A stretch of 64,000 nt of DNA from DASXMT01 sp963781305 (lineage in GTDB: Bacteria > Actinomycetota > Acidimicrobiia > Acidimicrobiales > RAAP-2), in assembly GCA_963781305.1 (NCBI GenBank), contig CAWAFL010000011.1:1-64000 (forward strand), given 5' to 3'. The notes beneath the pieces are model-generated. The model was given only the letters and a program-made list of their open reading frames with translations. It searched no databases and was not told where the DNA came from. The position numbers were made by a program, and so were the translations under genes. Every line of letters begins with the position of its first letter. Within the stretch, counting starts at the first letter, position 1. Below, piece by piece: positions 25,734 to 33,433 of this stretch.

Positions 25734-27062
25734 TCAGTCGGGGCTTGGGGTCACGTCGGGGGGGCCGACCATGCCGGCCGCCACGGTGGCGTTGGTGGCG
25801 GGGTCGATCAACACGAAACTGCCGGTGATGCGGTTCCGCTGATACGGGTCGGCGGCGAGCGGGGTGGCGGTGGTCAGTATCACCGTGCCGATGTCGTTCT
25901 CGCTCAGGGACTCGGTGGGAGACAGTTCCAGGTCGTTGACGTCGAGCCGCCCGGTCACCTTGAGCACGCGGGCCGGGGTGATCCGGGTCGTGTGCTTGAC
26001 CCGGTACTGATCGCCGGCGGACAGTGGCCGCTGGTCGAACCAGCACACCGTGGCCTCGATTTCAGACGACACCTCGGGTGGATCGTCGGCGGCGGCCAGG
26101 ATGTCTCCCCGGCTGACGTCCACGTCATCGGAGAGGCGCACCGACACCGACAGGCCAACGGCCGCTTCATCGAGGGGACCGTCGAGGGTCTCGACGGTGG
26201 TCACCGTGGTCCGCTGGCCACCGGGCAGCACCACCATTTCGTCCCCGGGCCGGATGGGGCCTCCGTTGACCATCCCGGCGTAGCTCCGGCCCCCGCCGGG
26301 CTGGCGGAGCACCCACTGGACAGGCAGGCGAGCTGCGGAACCGTGATGGGCACCGTGCACCCCGGCCCATGCACCGGCCGGTGCCTGTTCCAAGGCCTGG
26401 AGGATGGTGGGGCCGCCGTACCAAGGGGCGGCATCCGACCGGTCGGCGACGTTGTCGCCGTAGAGGGCCGAGACGGGCACCACCGTGCACGACTCGATGC
26501 CGAGCCGGGCCGACAGCACGAGCATGTCTTTGACCACCTGGTCGTAAGCGTCCCGGTCCCAAGCGATCTGGTCCATCTTGTTGGCCGCCACGATGAGTTG
26601 GCGGACTCCGAGGAGCGCGGCGATGCACACATGGCGACGGGTCTGCTCGCGGAGCCCCTTGGCCGCATCGACCACCACGAGGGCGAGGTCGGCGGTCGAG
26701 GCCCCGGTGGCCATGTTCCGGGTGTACTGGACGTGACCGGGGCAGTCGGCGATGACGAACTTCCGCTCCGGTGTGGCCGCGTAGCGATAGGCGACATCGA
26801 TGGTGATGCCCTGCTCGCGCTCGGCCCGGAGCCCGTCGGTCACGAACGAGAGGTCAACGCCGACGGCACCCCGTCGCCGTGACGCGGTGGCGACCGCCTC
26901 CAACTGGTCGTCGAACAGCTGCTTGGTGTCGTGCAGGAGACGACCGATGAGGGTCGACTTCCCGTCGTCGACCGAGCCCACCGCGGCGAAGCGGAGGAGG
27001 TCCATGACGGGCTCTGGGGACGATTCGGTGACGGCGGCCGCGCCGTCCGAGGCTGCGGCCAT
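25734..27062 (-). CDS. cysN: Sulfate adenylyltransferase subunit 1 (GTPase)
   Basis: Regulatory GTPase of ATP sulfurylase, driving synthesis of adenosine 5'-phosphosulfate. 442 residues with an EF-Tu-like G domain: GSVDDGKSTLIGRLL (about 29-43), RGAVGVDLSFVTDGLRAERE, DCPGHVQYTRNMATGAS and NKMDQI. Two beta-barrel domains follow. There is no C-terminal APS kinase domain, unlike the CysNC fusions of many actinobacteria. That fits an APS (not PAPS) reductase route. The cysD stop is 3 bases before the start. Confidence 0.96.
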   Translation of the reverse strand: MAAASDGAAAVTESSPEPVMDLLRFAAVGSVDDGKSTLIGRLLHDTKQLFDDQLEAVATASRRRGAVGVDLSFVTDGLRAEREQGITIDVAYRYAATPERKFVIADCPGHVQYTRNMATGASTADLALVVVDAAKGLREQTRRHVCIAALLGVRQLIVAANKMDQIAWDRDAYDQVVKDMLVLSARLGIESCTVVPVSALYGDNVADRSDAAPWYGGPTILQALEQAPAGAWAGVHGAHHGSAARLPVQWVLRQPGGGRSYAGMVNGGPIRPGDEMVVLPGGQRTTVTTVETLDGPLDEAAVGLSVSVRLSDDVDVSRGDILAAADDPPEVSSEIEATVCWFDQRPLSAGDQYRVKHTTRITPARVLKVTGRLDVNDLELSPTESLSENDIGTVILTTATPLAADPYQRNRITGSFVLIDPATNATVAAGMVGPPDVTPSPD

Positions 27063-27065
27063 GGG

Positions 27066-28013
27066 CTAGAAGTACCCCTCGCGCTTGCGGTCCTCCATGG
27101 ACGTCTCCGAGAACCGATCGTCAGCCCGGCTGGCCCCTCGCTCGGACACCCGGGAGAGTGCCACCTCGGCGATGATCTCGTCGACGGTCATCGCATCGGA
27201 GATGACCGCTCCGGTGCAGGTGGCATCTCCGACAGTCCGGAAGCGAACGGTTTCGGTCACGGCCGTCTCCTGGGGACCCGGCCTCACCCAGTCCGACTCG
27301 GCCAGCAACATACCGTCACGCTCGATGACCGAGCGCTTGTGGGCGTAGTAGATGGAAGGCAGCTCGATCGACTCTCGGGCGATGTACTGCCAGATGTCCA
27401 GCTCCGTCCAGTCGGAAAGCGGGAAGGCCCGGAGGCTCTCGCCCGGCTGCACCTGGCCCGAGTAGAGCTGCCAGAGCTCAGGCCGTTGCCGCTTTGGGTC
27501 CCACTGCCCGAACGTGTCCCGAAAGGACAGCACCCGCTCTTTGGCCCGGGCCTTGTCCTCGTCACGACGCGCTCCGCCGATGGCCGCATCGAAGCCGTAC
27601 TTGGCGATGGCGTCGAGCAGGGCGGTGGTCTGGAGACGGTTCCGCATGCCTCCGGGGCCCGGGTCGGCCACCCGACCGGTGTCGATCGACTCCTGGACCG
27701 AGGCCACCAGTAGCTCTTCGCCCAGCTCGGCGACCCTTCGGTCGCGAAAATCGATGACTTCGGGGAAGTTGTGCCCGGTGTCCACGTGCATGATGGGGAA
27801 GGGGAAGCCAGCCGGGCGAAATGCCTTTTCGGCGAGGCGGAGGAGGACGGCCGAGTCCTTGCCCCCGCTGAACAACAGCACCGGGCGTTCACACTCGGCA
27901 GCCACTTCCCGCATGATGAACACGGAGTGGGCCTCGAGGAGGTCGAGGTGGTCCACCCCGGGCGCGGTGGCAACCGTGGAAGAGAGGGCAACGGGGTCGA
28001 GAATCGTTGTCAC
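27066..28013 (-). CDS. cysD: Sulfate adenylyltransferase subunit 2
   Basis: Catalytic adenylyltransferase half of the CysDN ATP sulfurylase. 315 residues with the PP-loop VLLFSGGKDSAVLLRLAEKA and the conserved FPIMHVDTGHNFPEVIDFRD. GGARRDEDKARAKERVLSFR and SDWTELDIWQYI follow, and the C-terminus ends in DRKREGYF, all standard for CysD. First gene of the leftward operon cysD-cysN-met8, divergent from cysH. Confidence 0.97.
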   Translation of the reverse strand: MTTILDPVALSSTVATAPGVDHLDLLEAHSVFIMREVAAECERPVLLFSGGKDSAVLLRLAEKAFRPAGFPFPIMHVDTGHNFPEVIDFRDRRVAELGEELLVASVQESIDTGRVADPGPGGMRNRLQTTALLDAIAKYGFDAAIGGARRDEDKARAKERVLSFRDTFGQWDPKRQRPELWQLYSGQVQPGESLRAFPLSDWTELDIWQYIARESIELPSIYYAHKRSVIERDGMLLAESDWVRPGPQETAVTETVRFRTVGDATCTGAVISDAMTVDEIIAEVALSRVSERGASRADDRFSETSMEDRKREGYF

Positions 28014-28276
28014 AGCGTAGGGGGCCTTCCTGGTTCCTCGGGCTGGGCTGCGGGGCCGCGGAACCGATTGTCCGAAAACTTGATCTACTTAGTCATGTAT
28101 ACTCCGAAACAGGTGGTCCGAGCAAGGCGGGTAGAGTCCGTCCCGGGTGTCCGGCGGGGCGCTGACCAGGATGAAAGCCTATTGACATACTAGGGAATGG
28201 CGTCGTTTTCCGGGCGCCGGAGCCGACCCAATCCACGGCCGTCAGCCCGTTCACCAGCGGCGACGATCGGTCAGGG
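28014..28276. promoter_or_regulatory. Divergent control region between cysD and cysH
   Basis: No gene is seen in this 263-base gap. It is AT-richer than its surroundings in two patches. ACTTAGTCATGTATACTCCG at about 28087-28106 includes TATACT (28098-28103). ATTGACATACTAGGGAAT at 28181-28198 contains a TTGACA box and loosely resembles Rrf2/CymR-type sulfur-control sites. Both operons are probably regulated from here by sulfur supply. Exact promoters cannot be fixed by eye. Confidence 0.45.
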
Positions 28277-29012
28277 TTGGACGGCCCGTTGATCGAAAGT
28301 GAGTGCCAGTTGTCGAGTGATACTGAGCTCCAGACCGAACCGTCGGAAACGGAGCTGACGACGCTCCGGGCCGAGCTGGCCGAGCGGTCGGCGGAATTCG
28401 AGTCGGCGGCGGCCGGATCGGTGATCGCCTGGGCCGTCGAACGCTTCGGGGGCCACCTGGCGTTGGCTTGCTCGTTCCAGGATGCGGTCATTGTGGACCT
28501 GGCTGTGGCCGTCGACCCCAGAATCGAGGTCGTCTTCTTGGACACCGAGGCTCACTTTCCCGAGACCCTCGAGTACGTCGAGGCCATTCGGGCCCGCTAC
28601 GACCTCAACCTGACCGTGACCAAGCCGGTGGCCGGGGCGGAGGACTTCCCCTGCGGCTCGGCCCAGTGCTGCGAGTACCGCAAGGTGCGCCCGCTGCGGA
28701 AGGCCCTGGCCGGCAACGAGGCCTGGCTGACCGGGCTGAAGCGGGTGGACGCGCCGACGCGGGCGGCCACGCCCATCGTCTCCTACGACGAGAATTTGGG
28801 GGATGGTCAAGATCAATCCCCTGGCCACCTGGACCGACGCCGACATCGCCGGATACGAGGCCGATCACAGCATTCCGCGCCATCCGTTGCTGTCGCAGGG
28901 ATATCTGTCCATCGGCTGTGCCCCCACCACCCGGCCGGTGGCCGAGGGCGAGGACCCCCGGGCAGGACGCTGGTCGGGCACCGACAAGGTCGAGTGCGGA
29001 CTGCACACCTGA
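28277..29012 (+). CDS. cysH: Adenylylsulfate (APS) reductase CysH, interrupted by a +1 frameshift
   Basis: Reduces APS to sulfite with thioredoxin. The first part (28277 to about 28797) reads LALACSFQDAVIVDL, VVFLDTEAHFPETLEYVE and CGSAQCCEYRKVRPL. At the G5 run 28798-28802 the frame breaks. Removing one G gives DENLG-MVKINPLATWTDADI, then YLSIGCAPTTRPVAEGEDPR and KVECGLHT with stop 29010-29012. A homopolymer sequencing error is the simplest cause. Of the four [4Fe-4S] Cys of APS reductases, CC and the first of CxxC are present, but the last is Thr (GCAPTT). The catalytic Cys in ECGLH is kept. The start is TTG 28277, or TTG 28310 after a GAAAGTGAG sequence. Confidence 0.82.
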
Positions 29013-30982
29013 TGGCAAGGGACAAGGACAACCTCTATGGGATGCAGCTCCGGGGCAATGAGCGGTCGATGCAGTTCGTCGACCCCTACCGGACGATCGG
29101 CGAGCTGAGCCTGGTCGAACAGCAAAAGCTCGAGCGCCATCCTTACGAGGTCATCGGGGCCATCCTCGATCGGTACTCGAAGGAGGGGCCCGGGGCCATC
29201 GCCACCATCCCCGGAGAGGTCGAGCGGCTGAAGTGGGCCGGGATCTATCCGCAAAAGCAGGGCGGCGACTCCTTCATGCTGCGCATCAAGGTTCCCGGCG
29301 GCTTTCTCACTGCAGCCCAGTTCCGGGCCATCGGTGTGGCGGCCGACGCCTTCGGCGAAGGACCGGACGGCACCGAGAGCGCGGTTTTCGGGGCCAAGTA
29401 CGCCGATATCACCACGCGCCAGTCGATTCAGCTGCACTGGATCCGCATGGAAGACATGCCCCGCATCTGGCAGCGCTTCAACGATGTGGGCCTGACCACG
29501 CTGCAGGCCTGCGGCGACGGACTGCGCAACGTATTGAGCTGCCCGGTATCCGGCGTGGACGGCCACGAGGCGTTCAACGGCCTGCCCATTGCTCAGAAGG
29601 TCTCCGCTTTTTTTACCGGCAATCGTGACTACGCCAACCTGCCCCGCAAGTTCAAGATCAGCATCACCGGGTGTATCGAGGATTGTGCCCAGGCCGAGAT
29701 CAACGACATCGGCCTGTGGCCGGCCCGAGCCGATGACGGCACGCTTGGCTTTAACGTCCTGGCCGGCGGTGGCCTGTCAGACGGTGAGCGCATGGCTTCT
29801 GACCTGGACATCTTCGTGCGCCAAGACCAGGCCGTCGAGCTCACCCGGGCCATCGCCCAAGCCTTCGGTGAGCTGGGCAACCGCGAGAACCGTGGCTTGG
29901 CCCGCATGCGCTACCTGGTCCAGGAGCTAGGACCAGAGGGATTTCGGCAGGCGATCGCCGAACGGGCCAAGTTCGAGTTGGCCACCGCAGGCGAGGACCT
30001 GACCAAGCGCTACCGCGGCGACCACGTAGGCGTCCACGCCCAAAAGGAGCCTGGCCTGGTGTACGTGGGTTGCTCGGTGCCGGTCGGTCGGATGTCGGGG
30101 CTGGAGTTGGTCGAGGTGGCCCGGTTGGCCGAGACCTATGGCGACGGCACCGTGCGGACGGGAACCGATCAGAACTTCATCTTGACCGGCGTGCCCGAGG
30201 AGCGGCTCGACGATCTGCTGGCCGAGGGCCTTTTGCAGAAGTACTCGCCCTTTCCCGGCCCGTTCTCCCGGGGCGTGGTGGCATGCACGGGGACCGAATT
30301 CTGCCGTTACGCCATCGTCGAGACCAAAGAGCGCGCCGTCAAGTGGGCCCGATTCCTGGACAAGGAGCTGGCCGGCGAGCCGGTGGGGGCCAGGCCGGTT
30401 CCTGGCCGGTCCGCTGACCGGGAGGATGCAGGAGTCATCCGGATGCACTTCTCGGGATGTTCGGCGTCGTGTGCGCAGCCGCAGATCGCCGACGTCGGGT
30501 TCCGCGGTGCGGTGGCCCATGTCGGGAACCACCTGTCCGAAGCGGTGGATATCGGATTGGGCGGCTCCCTCGGGACCGACTCGGGGTTCATCGACTGGGT
30601 GGAGAGCGCCCGACCGGTCAACGACGTTCCCGATGCCATGCTCCGGTTGGTCCGGCGCTATCAGACCGAGCGACGAGCCGACGAACCGTTCTACAACTGG
30701 GCCCGTCGCAATTCCGGTGAGGACCTCCGCCGGACGTTGTCGGAGTCGGGCGTGGGTACGCCGGTCAGGGTGACCACCAAGAAGGCACCCACCAAAAAGG
30801 CCCCCGTTAACAAGAAGGCACCCGTTAACAAAAAGGCCGCCAGCACGAAGACGACGGCAAGCAAGGCCCCGGCCAAGAAGACGACGGCAAGCCAGGCCCC
30901 GACGGCCAAAAAGGCGACGGCCGAAAAGGCGCCGGCCAAAATAGCGAGCGCGCAGACAGCGCGAACAAAGACGGCGCGATGA
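29012..30982 (+). CDS. sir: Siroheme [4Fe-4S] sulfite reductase (NirA/SirA type) with a Lys/Ala-rich tail
   Basis: Six-electron reduction of sulfite to sulfide. 656 residues. Two nitrite/sulfite-reductase repeats: first half ADITTRQSIQLHWIRMEDMP, ACGDGLRNVLSCPVSG and LPRKFKISITGCIEDCAQAE; second half TGTDQNFILTGVP, then the cluster/siroheme ligands CTGTEFCRYAIVETK and HFSGCSASCAQPQIADVGF. It sits among cys genes and a siroheme gene, so sulfite rather than nitrite is the likely substrate. The ATG overlaps the cysH stop (TGATG). Residues 588-656 are a Lys/Ala/Pro/Thr repeat tail (KKAPVN repeated with 18-bp period) of histone-H1-like character, not usual for this family. The C-terminus overlaps the next gene by ATGA. 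Confidence 0.93.
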   Translation: MARDKDNLYGMQLRGNERSMQFVDPYRTIGELSLVEQQKLERHPYEVIGAILDRYSKEGPGAIATIPGEVERLKWAGIYPQKQGGDSFMLRIKVPGGFLTAAQFRAIGVAADAFGEGPDGTESAVFGAKYADITTRQSIQLHWIRMEDMPRIWQRFNDVGLTTLQACGDGLRNVLSCPVSGVDGHEAFNGLPIAQKVSAFFTGNRDYANLPRKFKISITGCIEDCAQAEINDIGLWPARADDGTLGFNVLAGGGLSDGERMASDLDIFVRQDQAVELTRAIAQAFGELGNRENRGLARMRYLVQELGPEGFRQAIAERAKFELATAGEDLTKRYRGDHVGVHAQKEPGLVYVGCSVPVGRMSGLELVEVARLAETYGDGTVRTGTDQNFILTGVPEERLDDLLAEGLLQKYSPFPGPFSRGVVACTGTEFCRYAIVETKERAVKWARFLDKELAGEPVGARPVPGRSADREDAGVIRMHFSGCSASCAQPQIADVGFRGAVAHVGNHLSEAVDIGLGGSLGTDSGFIDWVESARPVNDVPDAMLRLVRRYQTERRADEPFYNWARRNSGEDLRRTLSESGVGTPVRVTTKKAPTKKAPVNKKAPVNKKAASTKTTASKAPAKKTTASQAPTAKKATAEKAPAKIASAQTARTKTAR

Positions 30983-32286
30983 AGGGCTTCCGTATCCGCA
31001 ACGAGGTCAACGGGATCACCGAGCCGCCGGGCAAGACGTGGTTCTGGGAGCTCGAGGCCGCGGTGGTCGAGGCCGATCGCTGCATCCAGTGCGGGACGTG
31101 CGTAGCGGTGTGCCCGTCCAACTCCATCGGTGTGAACGAGGACACCTTCTTGCCCGAGCTGGTGAAGATGTGCACCGGCTGTTCGCTGTGCTGGGACTTC
31201 TGTCCCCGGGGCGGGTTGCGCTACGAAGCGCTCTGGCCTCCGTCCACGCCCATGGCGGTCGACGACGGTTCCGATGCCAACGTGGACCTCGAAGCCCGGG
31301 AGCCGTTGCTTGCCGAGACAGTGGTGAGGGCCGACTCCGCCGACCCCTACTGGACGATCACCGGTGGCCCCCCAGGAGACGGTCTGGGCGCCGTCCTCGA
31401 TTCGTATGCCGTGCGGGCGGGCAAGCGCCCCGACGACGCGCAGGACGGGGGTGTCGTGTCCGCCCTGTTGATAGCGGCGCTGGCCGCCGGCGACATCGAC
31501 GGTGCCCTCGTGTCCAAGCCCAGCTCTGACCCCGATGAGCCGTGGAAGGGCATCCCCACCGTGGCCACCACGGCCCAGGAGATCCTCGACGCTGCCGGGA
31601 GTTTCTACAACCAGACCATGGCGTTGGCTGGCCTCGATCTCACCCCCTACAACCTGCCGGCCAAGCCTCGCCTCGCCGTGGTGGGTACCCCGTGCGAGAT
31701 CCAGGGGATTCGGGCCATGCAGTCCCGTCGCTGGTCGACCGGGGTCCACCGGGTCGATGCCATCGTGTTGACCATCGCCCTCTTGTGTACCAAGAGCTTC
31801 GACTACGAGGGTCTGATGCTGCGCAAGCTCCGCGACGAGCGCCGGATCGACTTGGACCGGGTCAGCAAGGTCGACGTCATCCACGGTCGGATGATCGTGG
31901 AGTACCGAGACGGCCAGGTCGCCGTGGACGAGCCGGTGAAGGACTTCCACGACGTGGCCCTCAAGGGGTGTGACGAGTGCGCCGACTTCCTGGGTCGTAG
32001 CGCCGACCTCTCGGTGGGGAGCGTGGGGTCGATGGAGGGATGGTCGAGCGTGCTGGTGCGGACCGAACGGGGCCGGGTGGCTCTGGACAACGCCCGCGGA
32101 CGCCTCGACTTCCGCGAGCTCGACAATCCGGCCGCGCTGGTCAAGTTGGACAACTACGACAAGAAGGTGGCGCTGAAGAGCCTCCAGCGCGAGCTCGACC
32201 CGGATGGCCCTCTATTCATCGACTTCGAGGAGCACCTCCGCACCTACTCGGGCACCGATCGGGCCCCAGTGGTGATCGACCGATGA
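30979..32286 (+). CDS. FrhB/FpoF-family F420H2-dehydrogenase-like iron-sulfur flavoprotein
   Basis: 435 residues. An N-terminal 2x[4Fe-4S] ferredoxin domain, CIQCGTCVAVCP (Cys35, 38, 41, 45) and CTGCSLCWDFCP (Cys65, 68, 71, 75), is followed by the FrhB core. Core motifs: AQDGGVVSALLIAALAAGDI, VVGTPCEIQGIRAMQ, IALLCTKSFDYEG and KGCDECADFLGRSADLSVGS. Family members bind FAD and oxidise reduced coenzyme F420, passing electrons through the clusters. It overlaps the sulfite reductase by four bases, so it is the likely electron donor. In methanogen Fsr an FrhB-like domain is fused to a sulfite reductase; here the two parts are separate genes. Electron carriers other than F420 are not excluded. Confidence 0.9.
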   Translation: MKGFRIRNEVNGITEPPGKTWFWELEAAVVEADRCIQCGTCVAVCPSNSIGVNEDTFLPELVKMCTGCSLCWDFCPRGGLRYEALWPPSTPMAVDDGSDANVDLEAREPLLAETVVRADSADPYWTITGGPPGDGLGAVLDSYAVRAGKRPDDAQDGGVVSALLIAALAAGDIDGALVSKPSSDPDEPWKGIPTVATTAQEILDAAGSFYNQTMALAGLDLTPYNLPAKPRLAVVGTPCEIQGIRAMQSRRWSTGVHRVDAIVLTIALLCTKSFDYEGLMLRKLRDERRIDLDRVSKVDVIHGRMIVEYRDGQVAVDEPVKDFHDVALKGCDECADFLGRSADLSVGSVGSMEGWSSVLVRTERGRVALDNARGRLDFRELDNPAALVKLDNYDKKVALKSLQRELDPDGPLFIDFEEHLRTYSGTDRAPVVIDR

Positions 32287-32738
32287 GCCGGACGCAGCCC
32301 CGACCTCCGGGCCGGAAGGGTGGCCCCCCCAAGAAGGCGGACCCCCTGAGACTGGTGGAGCCGGTGGCCAACGTCACCCCGGTAGATCGGTTGGCGCCGG
32401 TGGAATTCGTTAACTTGCCCGGCGGCCAGAAGCTGGTGCTGCCGGATGAGCCGGTGGAGCTGGGCGAGGGCTTGCGGGACGCGCTCTTGGACGGTCGAGA
32501 CTGGCGCGAGGGGTTCAGTGACGACAACTCCGTCGGGGTCTGGCTATGGAACCTGTGGCAACCGACGCTGGAGCCGATTGGGTTCGGGCGGGAGGAGTTC
32601 GTGGCCACCGTCATCGACACCCAGCGCGAGCTGTGGTTGTGGTTGATCGGGGACCGGCTCTGGAACCAATATGTAACGGGGTTGGCCGGCCGGATCGGTC
32701 GACGTGTTCCCCAACCTGATGCCCAGGCGACGCCGTAG
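32283..32738 (+). CDS. Unknown small protein coupled to the sulfite reductase locus
   Basis: 151 residues from the ATG at 32283, overlapping the FrhB-like stop (ATGA). The N-terminus is basic and Pro/Gly-rich (RTQPRPPGRKGGPPKKADPL). The middle is acidic with LPDEPVELGEGLRDALLDG, and the C-terminal half is Trp-rich (VGVWLWNLWQPTLEPIG, ELWLWLIGDRLWNQY), suggesting an amphipathic or interaction surface. No family is recognised. The tight coupling implies a role with the sulfite-reducing complex, for example assembly or binding. An upstream extension of this frame to 32040 is shadow. Confidence 0.7.
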   Translation: MSRTQPRPPGRKGGPPKKADPLRLVEPVANVTPVDRLAPVEFVNLPGGQKLVLPDEPVELGEGLRDALLDGRDWREGFSDDNSVGVWLWNLWQPTLEPIGFGREEFVATVIDTQRELWLWLIGDRLWNQYVTGLAGRIGRRVPQPDAQATP

Positions 32739-32778
32739 AGTCTGAATAACCGAACACCCGAGGGGAGGAGCCCCGCCC

Positions 32779-33306
32779 ATGCCCCGCATAACCGTTCCCG
32801 CAGACAAGGACCCGCTCGTCTACACCTGGAGCGAGTTGGCTCCGTCGCTCACCGCTGCTGCGGGCGCTTATTCGAGCGCCGTGTACGAGAAGTCGTCCCT
32901 TGGGCTCCGGGAGTTCGAAGCGGCCCGCATCACGTTGGCCCGGATCAACGAGTGCACGATCTGCACCGGTTGGCGCACGGCGAGGGACGTGCCCGGCTGG
33001 TCGGACGACCCCGCTGCCGTCCCCGAGGAGTTCTACGACAAGGTCGGCCGGGATCCCGAATGGTCCGGGTTCAGCCCACGCGAACGGCTGGCCGCTGAGT
33101 TCGCCGAGCGGTACGCCACCGACCACCTGGGCATGGACGATGAGCTCTGGCAGCGCCTGCACGACAACTTCACCGATGATGAGCTGGTCGATCTCGCCTT
33201 GTGCGTGGCGTCGTGGTTGGCGCTGGGCCGCTTCAACCAGGTGTTCGACATCGATGGCGGGTGCCGGGTCCCGAGCCATGCATCCGGGAGTGCCGTCGTC
33301 GGTTGA
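32779..33306 (+). CDS. Carboxymuconolactone-decarboxylase/AhpD-like protein
   Basis: 175-residue all-helical protein. The redox motif region reads ARITLARINECTICTGWRTA, i.e. E-C-x-x-C as in AhpD peroxidase-type proteins, but the His normally four residues after the second Cys is Arg here. The C-terminal helix ELVDLALCVASWLALGRFNQ is typical of CMD domains. It is probably an alkylhydroperoxidase-like or decarboxylase-like protein with altered proton relay. GGGGAGGAG is 10 bases upstream of the ATG. It follows the sulfur operon by 40 bases. Confidence 0.82.
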   Translation: MPRITVPADKDPLVYTWSELAPSLTAAAGAYSSAVYEKSSLGLREFEAARITLARINECTICTGWRTARDVPGWSDDPAAVPEEFYDKVGRDPEWSGFSPRERLAAEFAERYATDHLGMDDELWQRLHDNFTDDELVDLALCVASWLALGRFNQVFDIDGGCRVPSHASGSAVVG

Positions 33307-33433
33307 TTGAGGGCGCCGCCCGCCTGACCGGTCGCCGGAGCCTGCACCGACCCCGCTGGCAGCGGCCCGTTCGGACCCACTTCCCGATCACCTACGCTTT
33401 CTCTTCGGCCCTTTAACGCTGGAGGAAGCACCT

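Noticed and set aside
26931..27713. Plus-strand ORFs opposite cysN and cysD
   Set aside because: Antisense shadows; both sulfur genes on the minus strand have full motifs.
28181..28200. Definite CymR-type sulfur operator
   Set aside because: Similarity is partial and CymR is not an actinobacterial regulator in most lineages; kept only as a loose hint in the control-region entry.
28277..30982. Single 901-residue open frame fusing CysH and sulfite reductase
   Set aside because: Between 28803 and 29012 this frame has no family similarity, while another frame gives the normal CysH C-terminus and stop. The fusion is a product of one extra base.
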